Origin: Planctomycetaceae bacterium
GTDB taxonomy: Bacteria; Planctomycetota; Planctomycetia; Planctomycetales; Planctomycetaceae
DNA: 64,000 nt
Assembly: GCA_021732975.1 (NCBI GenBank)
Contig: JAKFWC010000024.1
Span: 311,634-375,633, forward strand
Direction: 5' to 3'
Every line of letters starts with the position of its first letter. Within the stretch, counting starts at the first letter, position 1. The notes under the pieces were generated by a model, which made no database searches, had not been told where the DNA came from, and saw nothing but the letters and a program-made list of their open reading frames with translations. Of the stretch, positions 47,188 through 55,496 are shown in pieces. Made by a program: the position numbers and the translations under genes.

Positions 47188-47761
47188 TCATGTGGAGGAG
47201 GATTTGGCACTCCGTTGTAATTCTCCGTCGCGCACAGTGCCACTCACTCCCGTTGTGTGATTGGATTCCGCCAGAACCTGTCGATCGAGCCGCAGGAACT
47301 CACCGAGCGACCAGGCCTGAAACGGACAACCGCGCGGCGTGTGGGGCGGCTCGGCATCGGCAACCTCGGAGAGGTGTCCCAAACCGCAAGTTGCCGATGT
47401 GCGGCGAGGGCGGGCAGAAAACACCCGCGGGCTTCTCGCTTGACTTCGGCAGTGTTCCCCCGCACGCGAACCCACGCTTCCACAAACGGCCCCATCAACC
47501 ACAACCAAACGGTTCACACTGTCGCGCTCCCAAACGCCTCCGCGGTTCCGACAACGCATCCGTAACCGACCGAGTTTCCACTTCGGTCTCGAAACCATTG
47601 ACGAGCACGAGTCGGTCGGTCGGGGGCTTCTGCGCGATGAGCAGCAGTGCGTAATACCGCCGCGTGCGGAACCCACCGACGGTTCCGGATGCGAAGCCAC
47701 CCAACCCATCCGTCTCCATCCATTCCGCGGAGAGATTGGGTAGTTCGGAAGCCATCACCAT
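47188..47761 (-). pseudogene. Remnant of a glycogen-debranching enzyme (GDE)
   Basis: Two separated pieces of a normally about 650-700-residue enzyme remain in 574 bases. The 5' part begins at ATG 47761 with EWMETDGLGGFASGTVGGFR followed by RRYYALLLIAQ, matching the N-terminal domain of amylo-alpha-1,6-glucosidase. The 3' part has TVWLWLMGPFVEAWVRVRGN and, in a third frame, GLGHLSEVADAEPPHTPRGC, which match the end of the GDE barrel. The middle, roughly 500 codons, is missing; a deletion junction is likely near 47510-47540 and a frameshift near 47380-47400. In one frame a TGA precedes TVW. So the gene is dead. It sits just upstream of the intact GH63-like gene on the same strand. Confidence 0.82.
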
Positions 47762-47955
47762 GACTCACCCATAACAGGGTTCGATGCCGGCGGCTCAATG
47801 CCGTTGCCTGTCAGGTTAAAGCGATAGAACGGTGATTGCGAGCGCTGAGATTACCCTTGAAGGGCAATTCCTATGTCGCCAAATGAAGTCCTGTACCGAG
47901 AAGAGCACCGACTCTTGTGATCCCCTGCGCCGGCCAGACTATGCGTGGATGATTT

Positions 47956-47973
47956 ACTGGCAGCATTGCCAGT
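47956..47973. repeat. Short hairpin, ACTGGCA-GCAT-TGCCAGT
   Basis: Exact 7-base arms around a 4-base loop. It has no T-run and no gene nearby, so its role is unknown. Confidence 0.4.
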
Positions 47974-48050
47974 TTCCTCGCGGCTCTGATCCGACCGGCG
48001 CAGACGACCAATGAGCGAAGACGATGAGATTCGTCGGCTCATTCGCGTCG

Positions 48051-48085
48051 ACTTGGGATGAGACAACGTTGTCTCATGACCAAGT
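48051..48085. promoter_or_regulatory. Perfect 20-base palindrome with flanking arms
   Basis: The centre, 48058-48077, is the exact palindrome ATGAGACAACGTTGTCTCAT. ACTTGG (48051-48056) and CCAAGT (48080-48085) extend the symmetry outward after one and two extra bases. It could bind a dimeric regulator. Confidence 0.45.
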
Positions 48086-48595
48086 CTCTAGCAATGGCTG
48101 TAGCTCAGGTTCCTAAGAACGTGAAACCAAACCATCGACGATGAAACTCACTTTCAAGCAGATTGTGTACCAGTCGCGTCCAGCCCCCGGCCAAATTGGG
48201 CGTAACTGTTTTCTCACATTGCCTTTTCGATGAAACACCCGTGAGCTGCCTCAATTGCCGCAAAAGAGAAATATGGCTTCTGCGCTATCGCGCTGGTGGA
48301 ACGTCAGACTTGGCAGCGTCTGCTCGTGAATGATTGGAATTCGCCCCTTGACATCAATGGATTTGCATGCCTATTGTTGCAACAGGCTCAAGGTTTGTGC
48401 CCAAGTTCTCCAGTCGGTCTACGTCAGCCCGACCCAAATGGTATCGCGATTGTACGGACGGTGTGTCCGTGCAGAAAACTCGTGATTTATGGGTCTACGC
48501 TAACGGGACAATCTGTGGTTGAACGCCTTTGCTGCCGAAAATCGAGTACCGCTGCTGGGAACTCGAACCGCTCCTCAAGTGGTTGGCCGGCGCTT

Positions 48596-49195
48596 TCACA
48601 GAGTGGGTTCGATCATCTCGATCACGGCCAACACCCGTTCGGCGGCTTCCGCCATGCGAATACGGTTGTCCGTCGCCATCCGTCGCAGCCGTTTGTAGGC
48701 GTCTTCTTCCTCAATGGCTGCGTGCTTCATCAACGCCCCTTTCGCCCGTTCGATCAGTTTGCGATCGGCGAGCGCCTGCTTCAGCGATTCGTTTTCCTGC
48801 TGCAACTCCTGGAATTGTTCAAATCGACGGAGCACCAGGTAAATCGTCGGGGTGATTTCGTCAACGTTCACGGGTTCGAGCAGATAGGCCATCACGTGGT
48901 CTTCGAGCGCTCGTTGCACCAGTTCGAGCGAACGTTGTTGAGTGACCACAATCGCGGGGATTTTGTGCGTCTTACTGATCTCGATCAAGGCGGCGATGCC
49001 ATCGAGACCGGGAAGATCCACACCCGTGATGATCAAGTCGGGCGAATGTTCCTTCGCCATCGCGATGAGTTCCGGCCCCGATGCACAGACGCAAAGGTCT
49101 TCGTAACGCAATTTGTGAAGCGCCTCGCGCAGCACAATCCGTGCATCCTCAATGCCATGTGCCAGGATGACTTTCAAAGCAGGAATTTCGGACAT
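48596..49195 (-). CDS. ANTAR-domain response regulator (NasT/AmiR-like)
   Basis: This 199-residue protein has a receiver domain (LIITGVDLPGLDG near 54-66, with Gly-Val-Asp in place of the usual Asp-x-x-Pro phosphoacceptor context) and a C-terminal ANTAR domain (ALADRKLIERAKGALMKHAA, YKRLRRMATDNRIRMAEAAE). ANTAR proteins bind RNA hairpins and prevent termination, for example NasT and NasR in nitrate assimilation (known of the family). The receiver may be a pseudo-receiver. It is about 30 kb from the nitrate operon and divergent from a hybrid kinase, so its target is not clear. Confidence 0.85.
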   Translation of the reverse strand: MSEIPALKVILAHGIEDARIVLREALHKLRYEDLCVCASGPELIAMAKEHSPDLIITGVDLPGLDGIAALIEISKTHKIPAIVVTQQRSLELVQRALEDHVMAYLLEPVNVDEITPTIYLVLRRFEQFQELQQENESLKQALADRKLIERAKGALMKHAAIEEEDAYKRLRRMATDNRIRMAEAAERVLAVIEMIEPTL

Positions 49196-49476
49196 GGGCT
49201 CCGATCATCTCGAAAGAAAAGCCGACGCAAGCGGATTTCGACCACGAAGAAGATTACAATTTCATCGCGAGCCACGATAGCTCGTGGAGAACGCGCGGTC
49301 GATGCCGCAGTTCACCGATTCAGAATTGCGTCAGGCAGCGCAAAACAACCGCGTTCCGATCTGGCCTGCGGCGAATGGCTGCCCCCGAAAAGAGTCCCCA
49401 CAATCCGTTCCGGGCGAACGGTGAGCCGAACCATCGTCGACAAAGTCCGTCGTCTTTCCGAAAGAAGGCGACGGCG

Positions 49477-52400
49477 ATGAGACAGGAACAACTGCTCGTG
49501 CCTGCGATGCTCGACCGCTCCGTTGTTTTCGGCATCGGTCTGATGATCGCGCTGCTAGGTATCGGGGCGGTCGGCAGCTATCGCAATATCGAGTCGATCC
49601 GCCAGAAATCGCAGTCCGTGGCGCACACCCACGAAGTCGACCGCATGGCGGCGGAACTACTGCGTCTGGTAACCGATGCCGTCGTCAGCCAGCAACACTA
49701 CCTGCTCAGCAGCGATTCTGAATCCCGAAAGGCGTGTGAGAATTCGCTTCGTCAAGTCCGGATTCGGCTCGATGAGCTCCGTCGGAAAATGGTCGAGAAC
49801 GAGACTCAACAACGCCGCCTCGCCGATCTCGAGCGCGAGATCGATGCGTTGCGCAGCGAACTGCCACCGGAGAACCCAGCACCACCGAATGGAGGCAATC
49901 AGGCCGAGTTGGCGAAAGCCTCTGTGGACCTGTCACTGCGTCTTAACACCGTCCGCGACAAAGTCGCCACTTTGCGAGGTGAGGAAGGCCAGTTGCTCCT
50001 CGATCGGGAAGATCTTGCCAACCAAGCCTTGCAAACGGCCTTGTTCAGCGGCGTGTTTCTGTTCGGTACGGGCTTGATCCTCTTCACCGCCATCATCGAA
50101 CTCATCCGCCGCAATTCGTTGTTCCGTCATCGACAGCAAGAGCGACTATTTGCGGAACGCGAACAGCTTTCCGTAATGTTGGAAAGCATTGCCGATGCCG
50201 TGATTTCGCTTGATCGTCAAGGCCGTGTTACACAATGGAATGAACCTGCAGAAAAATTGACGGGGCGGCTGCGCGAAAGTGTGATCGGCCGGTCCCTGTC
50301 CTCCGTGCTGCGGCTACTGGACGAATTTACGTCCGCCCCAGTGACCATCCCCATCGACGAGGTGCTGCAGAAAGGAAACACCACGCGCTTCGATGTGTCG
50401 TGTCTGGCGATTGCGGTCGATGGGGGATCGCTGCCGGTTTCCGGGCGAATTTCCCCCATTCGCGATCGTTCCGGAACGGTCGACGGTGCGGTGCTGGTCC
50501 TGCGCCAACTAAGTGAAGAGCGGGCCGCCGAACTTGCGCGAACGGAACGGGCGCGAATTCTCTCGATCCGTGCCGATGTCGGCATGATCGTCGGCCATGC
50601 CGGGCGGACCGAAGACCAGCTCGAGGAGAGCGTGCGGGTGATCGGCGATCAACTCATGGCCGTTGCCGCTGGTCTCTGGCTCGCGAACAAACCCGACGGC
50701 GGCCTGACTCTCGCCGCGGCCACCACACGCAAGGGCTGGGCTTTCGTTCCCGATCGCGATCCGACGTTCATCGGCTCGGCAATCCATGAAGCGATCACCG
50801 AACGCAAGACCGTCACACGGCAAGCCCTTGCCGACGACGAGATATTGCAAGCCGACGACAAGACGACGGGCTCTGCCGAGATTTATGTCTGGGCGTGCCC
50901 GTTCGCCATTGAGGACCGGATGCTGGGCGTCCTCGCGGTCTACACTTCCAAACCCTTGAGCGTGCTCTCGTCTTCGGAACTCAGCCAGGTCAGCCTCAAG
51001 CTCGCGCAATTCATTCAACGACGGAGCATCGAAAAGGCGCGGCAGGAAAGCGAGGAACTCTTCCGGACGCTGGCCAATTCGATTTCACAACTCGCCTGGA
51101 TGGCGCGGCCCGACGGATACATCTTCTGGTACAACCAGCGCTGGTACGACTACACGGGCACGACGCTGGAAGAGATGCAAAGCGAGGGTTGGCAAGCCGT
51201 GTCCGACCCTGCCGAACTGCCGCGGATTGTGGAATCGATCAAACACTCCTTTGCCACCGGCGAACCGTGGGAGCAAACTTTCCCGCTCCGACGCCACGAC
51301 GGCGAGTTCCGCTGGCACCTCAGCCAGATGTTGCCCGTCCGCGACGATGAGGGACGCATCCGCCTCTGGTTCGGCACTAACACCGATGTCACCGAGCAAC
51401 GCAATGCAGAAACTCGCTTACGCCGCGTGATTGACTCTATGTTCGCCTTCGTCGGGATCGTTGCGGAAGACGGCACGCTCATCGAAGTCAATCAGGCGCC
51501 ATTGATTGCCGCTGGTCTGACCCGCGACGAAGTTATCGGCCGCAAGTTCTGGGACTGCCACTGGTGGACTCACAGCAGTACCGTTCGCGAGCGTGTCCAG
51601 CAGAACTTCGAGCAGGCACTCGCCGGTCAACTGGTGCGTTATGATGAAGAAATGCAACTCCAGGGCGATATTCGAGTCGCCATCGACTTGATGCTGCAAC
51701 CGGTATTCGATGCCGGCAAACTGGTCTTTGTCATTCCGTCGGGCGTCGATGTTACCGCGCGAACACGGGCCGAAGCGCGTCTGGGTGCGTCCGAAGAATT
51801 CCTGCGTTCCGTTCTTGATGCCCTCGCAAATCATATCGCCGTTCTCGATGAACAGGGCATGATTCTGCTGGTCAATCGCGCATGGCAACAATTCGCCGAT
51901 TCCAACAATCTCAGGTCCTCCAATTATGGAATCGGCCAGAACTATCTCCAGGCTTGTTCGCCGGTGTCGGCCGACTGTCCGGCGGATGCCACGATCGCCG
52001 CGGATGGCATTCGTGAGGTTCTCGAGGGCACCCGCCCCTGGTTTGCAATGGAGTATCCTTGCCACTCGCCGACGGAGAAACGTTGGTTTCGGATGCGGGT
52101 GGACCGGTTCACCAGTCTGAACTCCACTCGTGTCGTGGTCTCCCACGAAGACATCACCGCGCGAGTGATTTCCGAAAACGCCACGCGTCGCTGGTCGTCT
52201 CAGCAGGAACGCCTGGCAGAAATCGCCGTCCAACTGAGTGCTGCGGAAGATAGCAGCGCCACTCTCGATGTGGTGACGACGGGAGCCCGTCGACTCATCG
52301 AATCGGCAGCGGCGGAAACCATCCGGTTCCTGCAGAATGACGACGGGCAAATTCAGCGGGCGGTCTCCTGCGACGATGAAGACGATCTGCGATGGTTTTT

Positions 52401-53817
52401 GCCGACAACGGCGGCGATCGATCCGATTCGCAGCCGGGTTTGCCAAACCAATCGTCCGCTCCGGGTCGACAGCCTTGATGCGCCGAAACTCTTCATCACC
52501 GTCCCCACACCCCCTCAGAATGTCGTCGTCCTGACGAGCAGCCTGGCGGCCCCGTTGACGGATCGTGATGGTCGCAACATCGGCCTGATTCAACTGCGCG
52601 GAAAACAAGTCGGCGAATTCACCGCCGACGATGAGGCGATCCTGATTCAACTCGCGCAAATGGCTTCCGTTGCCTTGGAACGGTCGCGGTTGTACGACGA
52701 GATCCGCGATGCAGACCAGCGCAAAGATCAATTCCTCGCCACGTTAGCCCACGAACTCCGCAATCCTCTTTCGGCTTTGACATCGGGTACGCAGCTCATT
52801 CAGATGCGACCCCACGATGCCCAGCAGGTAACCAGTACGGCGAGCCTTATCGCGCGGCAGTGCTCCCATCTGAAGAAACTCGTCGATGACTTGCTTGATG
52901 TCTCGCGGATTTCGCGGGGAAAACTCAACCTGCAGTTCGCACCCACAAAGCTGCAAGAAGTCGTTCAACAAGCGATTGAGACAGCACAAGCGATTATTGA
53001 AGCTGCCGAACATCAGTTAACGACATCGCTGGCCATCGAACTACTGCATGTGGAGGGGGATGCCGTTCGGCTCGCACAAGTCGTCTCGAACTTGCTCGTT
53101 AATGCCGCCAAGTACACTCCCCCCGGTGGCAGGATCGAACTGGAACTCGGTAAGCAAGACGGCCAGGCCGTGATTGTCGTCCGGGACAACGGCATCGGCA
53201 TTCCGGCGGAAATGGTTGGTCGAATCTTCGATTTGTTCGCTCAGGTCGACAGTTCTCACGTTCGATCACAAGGTGGCTTAGGGATCGGCCTCACGTTGGC
53301 AAAGACCTTGGTGACCATGCACAAAGGCCAAATTGAAGTGGCCAGCCCCGGTCCCAACCGAGGCAGTACCTTTACCGTCCGCTTGCCGCTCATCAAGTCT
53401 GACGATGTCGAAACAGCAGGATCTTCCGAGACAACGCCAGCCGCAGCCTTTGTGAAACGACGCATTCTCGTCGTGGATGACAATCAAGCCGCCGTACACC
53501 TTCTCAGTCGATTGTTGACGATTCTGGGCCACAACGTGCAAACGGCTGAGGACGGACAAACAGCACTGGCCACCATTGCCGCCTTTCGACCGGAAGTGGT
53601 CATCTCGGACATCGGCATGCCGGACATGAGTGGCTACGAACTGGCCCGGCACGTTCGGGAAATGGATCTGGCTGCGTTGCCGGTGCTCGTCGCGCTGACG
53701 GGTTATGGACAGGAATCGGATCGACAGGCTTCCTTCGAGGCCGGTTTTCGACACCACCTCACGAAGCCCGTGAGTCTCGCCGATTTACAAGCGTTACTCG
53801 AGACGCTTGCCAAATGA
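49477..53817 (+). CDS. Multi-PAS/GAF hybrid histidine kinase with receiver domain
   Basis: This 1446-residue protein has, in order: a membrane helix near 12-34, a periplasmic CHASE3-like helical domain (about 35-180), a second helix near 185-207, a PAS domain (about 226-345), a GAF domain (about 360-520), three PAS domains (LAWMARPDGYIFWYNQRWYD; FVGIVAEDGTLIEVNQAPLI; IAVLDEQGMILLVNRAW), another GAF domain, HisKA (ATLAHELRNPLSAL), HATPase (LVNAAKYTPPGGRIE) and a C-terminal receiver with Asp in VISDIGMPDMSG. ATG 49477 has AAGG 8 bases upstream; an ATG at 49375 is possible. It is divergent from the ANTAR regulator and may act with it. Signals are unknown. Confidence 0.85.
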   Translation: MRQEQLLVPAMLDRSVVFGIGLMIALLGIGAVGSYRNIESIRQKSQSVAHTHEVDRMAAELLRLVTDAVVSQQHYLLSSDSESRKACENSLRQVRIRLDELRRKMVENETQQRRLADLEREIDALRSELPPENPAPPNGGNQAELAKASVDLSLRLNTVRDKVATLRGEEGQLLLDREDLANQALQTALFSGVFLFGTGLILFTAIIELIRRNSLFRHRQQERLFAEREQLSVMLESIADAVISLDRQGRVTQWNEPAEKLTGRLRESVIGRSLSSVLRLLDEFTSAPVTIPIDEVLQKGNTTRFDVSCLAIAVDGGSLPVSGRISPIRDRSGTVDGAVLVLRQLSEERAAELARTERARILSIRADVGMIVGHAGRTEDQLEESVRVIGDQLMAVAAGLWLANKPDGGLTLAAATTRKGWAFVPDRDPTFIGSAIHEAITERKTVTRQALADDEILQADDKTTGSAEIYVWACPFAIEDRMLGVLAVYTSKPLSVLSSSELSQVSLKLAQFIQRRSIEKARQESEELFRTLANSISQLAWMARPDGYIFWYNQRWYDYTGTTLEEMQSEGWQAVSDPAELPRIVESIKHSFATGEPWEQTFPLRRHDGEFRWHLSQMLPVRDDEGRIRLWFGTNTDVTEQRNAETRLRRVIDSMFAFVGIVAEDGTLIEVNQAPLIAAGLTRDEVIGRKFWDCHWWTHSSTVRERVQQNFEQALAGQLVRYDEEMQLQGDIRVAIDLMLQPVFDAGKLVFVIPSGVDVTARTRAEARLGASEEFLRSVLDALANHIAVLDEQGMILLVNRAWQQFADSNNLRSSNYGIGQNYLQACSPVSADCPADATIAADGIREVLEGTRPWFAMEYPCHSPTEKRWFRMRVDRFTSLNSTRVVVSHEDITARVISENATRRWSSQQERLAEIAVQLSAAEDSSATLDVVTTGARRLIESAAAETIRFLQNDDGQIQRAVSCDDEDDLRWFLPTTAAIDPIRSRVCQTNRPLRVDSLDAPKLFITVPTPPQNVVVLTSSLAAPLTDRDGRNIGLIQLRGKQVGEFTADDEAILIQLAQMASVALERSRLYDEIRDADQRKDQFLATLAHELRNPLSALTSGTQLIQMRPHDAQQVTSTASLIARQCSHLKKLVDDLLDVSRISRGKLNLQFAPTKLQEVVQQAIETAQAIIEAAEHQLTTSLAIELLHVEGDAVRLAQVVSNLLVNAAKYTPPGGRIELELGKQDGQAVIVVRDNGIGIPAEMVGRIFDLFAQVDSSHVRSQGGLGIGLTLAKTLVTMHKGQIEVASPGPNRGSTFTVRLPLIKSDDVETAGSSETTPAAAFVKRRILVVDDNQAAVHLLSRLLTILGHNVQTAEDGQTALATIAAFRPEVVISDIGMPDMSGYELARHVREMDLAALPVLVALTGYGQESDRQASFEAGFRHHLTKPVSLADLQALLETLAK

Positions 53818-53949
53818 ATGCGCGGCGGACGGGTGCGATTGTCGGGCCGATCCCCATGGCGGCAATCGGGAGTTTCGCCCTTCCGGAACGACGGCCTCAT
53901 CACGTTTCTCCTTACGGCGAAATTCTCGAACAAATCTTTAAGACACGAC

Positions 53950-53977
53950 TTGACCGCCGCCCGGCAAATTGTATTAT
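53950..53977 (+). promoter_or_regulatory. Sigma-70-type promoter of the GntR-ABC operon
   Basis: TTGACC (53950-53955) and TATTAT (53972-53977) are 16 bases apart, close to the consensus. The promoter is followed by the operator at 53969-53990 and the GTG start at 54019. Confidence 0.65.
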
Positions 53978-53990
53978 TGGATTAATACAA
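53969..53990. promoter_or_regulatory. Operator-like palindrome overlapping the -10 of the GntR operon
   Basis: TTGTATTA and its exact inverse TAATACAA are separated by the 6 bases TTGGAT. The site covers the -10 box, so binding of the GntR-type product would block RNA polymerase. YtrA-type regulators usually control their own operon (known of the subfamily). Confidence 0.7.
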
Positions 53991-54018
53991 AACACATTGT
54001 CGCCGGGAGGTTTCACCC

Positions 54019-54408
54019 GTGCAGATTCACATCTCCGCCGCCAATGGCGTCGCGATCTACCTGCAGATCGTGAACCAGATCAAATACCTCGTCGCCTCCG
54101 GTCGTCTTGCCCCGGGTGAAGAACTGCCGGCCATCCGCGTGCTCGCGGAACGGTTGGTGGTGAACCCCAACACGGTCGCGCGGGCCTACCGCGAACTGGA
54201 AGCGGCGGGCATCGTCGAAAAACGCCGGACCGCCGGGACGTATGTCTCCGACCAGGGTTCGCCGCTGGCCCGTCGCGAACGGATCAAAATTCTCACCGAA
54301 CGGATCGACGCTCTGCTCGCCGAAGCACAGCAGTTGGACGTACCGTTCGCCGATGTCGTCAAACTCGTCGAGCAGCGCCAGGCGGCGCTGCAACCATCTC
54401 CGTCGTAA
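54019..54408 (+). CDS. GntR family repressor, YtrA subfamily
   Basis: This 129-residue protein has an N-terminal winged helix (IYLQIVNQIKYLVASGRLAP, then LPAIRVLAERLVVNPNTVAR, AYRELEAAGIVEKRRTAGTY) and a short C-terminal helical part, the architecture of the YtrA subfamily. The start is GTG 54019 with GGGAGG upstream. It is followed by an ABC ATPase and permease, as is typical: YtrA proteins respond to cell-envelope stress or antibiotics and derepress their ABC exporter. The 22-base palindrome upstream overlaps its promoter, so it probably represses itself. Confidence 0.88.
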   Translation: MQIHISAANGVAIYLQIVNQIKYLVASGRLAPGEELPAIRVLAERLVVNPNTVARAYRELEAAGIVEKRRTAGTYVSDQGSPLARRERIKILTERIDALLAEAQQLDVPFADVVKLVEQRQAALQPSPS

Positions 54409-54420
54409 TGATCATCTCCG

Positions 54421-54495
54421 TGTGCCACGACCGTGTCGGCCGTGCGTACTGTTAGAACCTTCCGCACCTCACACGGCTCATAGAGCCGTGGCACA
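54421..54495. repeat. Nested inverted repeat between the GntR gene and the ABC ATPase gene
   Basis: TGTGCCACG (54421-54429) and its exact inverse (54487-54495) enclose a hairpin CACGGCTC-ATA-GAGCCGTG at 54472-54490. It lies in the leader of the ATPase gene, 26 bases upstream of its start, and might regulate translation or tune expression of downstream genes. Confidence 0.55.
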
Positions 54496-54520
54496 TCAGC
54501 CGCTCTTTGAGGAGCCTGTC

Positions 54521-55423
54521 ATGTCCGATCCCTTCCCCTCTTCCGCTCCGCCTGTGGTCGACATCAAACGCGTCACCCGGCGTTTCGGCACAAAAACCGC
54601 CCTCGATGAGGTTTCGCTCGTCGTCCCCCGCGGCGGAGTCTTCGGTCTCATCGGCGGCAACGGCGCGGGTAAAACCACGCTCATTAAGCACATCCTCGGC
54701 ATGTTCAAACCGCAAGCGGGGTCGGTGCAGGTCTTCGGTCTCGACCCGGTGGAAAATCCCGTGGGAACGCTGGGGCGCATTGGTTATCTGTCCGAAGAAC
54801 GCGACCTGCCGAACTGGATGCGCGTGGGCGAACTGATGCGGTACACACAGGCCTTCTTTCCCAATTGGGACGAAACCTACGCCGAGGAATTGCGCGTGGC
54901 GTTCGATCTCGATCCCAAAGCGAAAGTGCAAAACCTCTCGCGCGGACAACGGGCGCGGGCCGGGTTGCTGGTAGCACTCGCGCATCGTCCCGATCTGCTC
55001 GTGCTGGATGAACCGTCATCGGGCCTCGATCCCGTCGTCCGGCGGGACATTCTCGGCGCGATCATTCGCACTATCGCCGATGAAGGTCGGACGGTGCTGT
55101 TCTCGTCGCATCTGCTGGATGAAGTCGAGCGCGTCGCCGACCGTGTAGCCATCATTCATCAAGGCCGGATTGTTCTGACGGCACCGATGGATGAAATTAA
55201 AGACACGCATCGAAGAATGACCTTGCGGTTCGGGCAATCGATCGACCGTCCGCCCGCACTGGTCGGCACGCTTGCCTGTGACGGCGGTGGTGCCGAGTGG
55301 ACGTATATCTGCAACGGCGAAAGCAGCCAATTGCGTCGCGCCGCCGACGCCCTGGGAGCGACGGTCGTGGACGATGCGTCGCTCACGTTGGACGAAATCT
55401 TTGTCTCTCGCGTGTTGAAATAG
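54521..55423 (+). CDS. ABC transporter ATPase
   Basis: This 300-residue protein has Walker A IGGNGAGKTTLIKHI near 44-58, signature LSRGQRARAGL near 141, Walker B LLVLDEPSSGLDP near 163, and the switch His in SSHLLDEV near 195. It resembles the ATPases of YtrB/CcmA-type exporters. GAGGAG lies 6 bases upstream of ATG 54521; the 93 residues before it in frame belong to the regulator region. It is the second gene of the GntR operon, and its permease follows 73 bases later. Confidence 0.9.
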   Translation: MSDPFPSSAPPVVDIKRVTRRFGTKTALDEVSLVVPRGGVFGLIGGNGAGKTTLIKHILGMFKPQAGSVQVFGLDPVENPVGTLGRIGYLSEERDLPNWMRVGELMRYTQAFFPNWDETYAEELRVAFDLDPKAKVQNLSRGQRARAGLLVALAHRPDLLVLDEPSSGLDPVVRRDILGAIIRTIADEGRTVLFSSHLLDEVERVADRVAIIHQGRIVLTAPMDEIKDTHRRMTLRFGQSIDRPPALVGTLACDGGGAEWTYICNGESSQLRRAADALGATVVDDASLTLDEIFVSRVLK

Positions 55424-55496
55424 TTCATATTCGCCGCTGGCGGTTTCGCGTCCCGCGCTGATTGCTTCCCCGTGTCTACCTACGAAAGTCCGCATC

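Larger units (their letters stand above)
47762..48595. other. Large gene-free region
   Basis: These 834 bases between the debranching remnant and the ANTAR regulator have no convincing gene on either strand. They contain the palindromes at 47956-47973 and 48051-48085. The region may be decayed DNA linked to loss of the debranching gene. Confidence 0.55.

Noticed and set aside
47200-47217. Sigma-54-like element TTGGCAC...TTGTA
   Set aside because: The spacing between the GG and GC positions is one base short, and it lies inside the debranching remnant.
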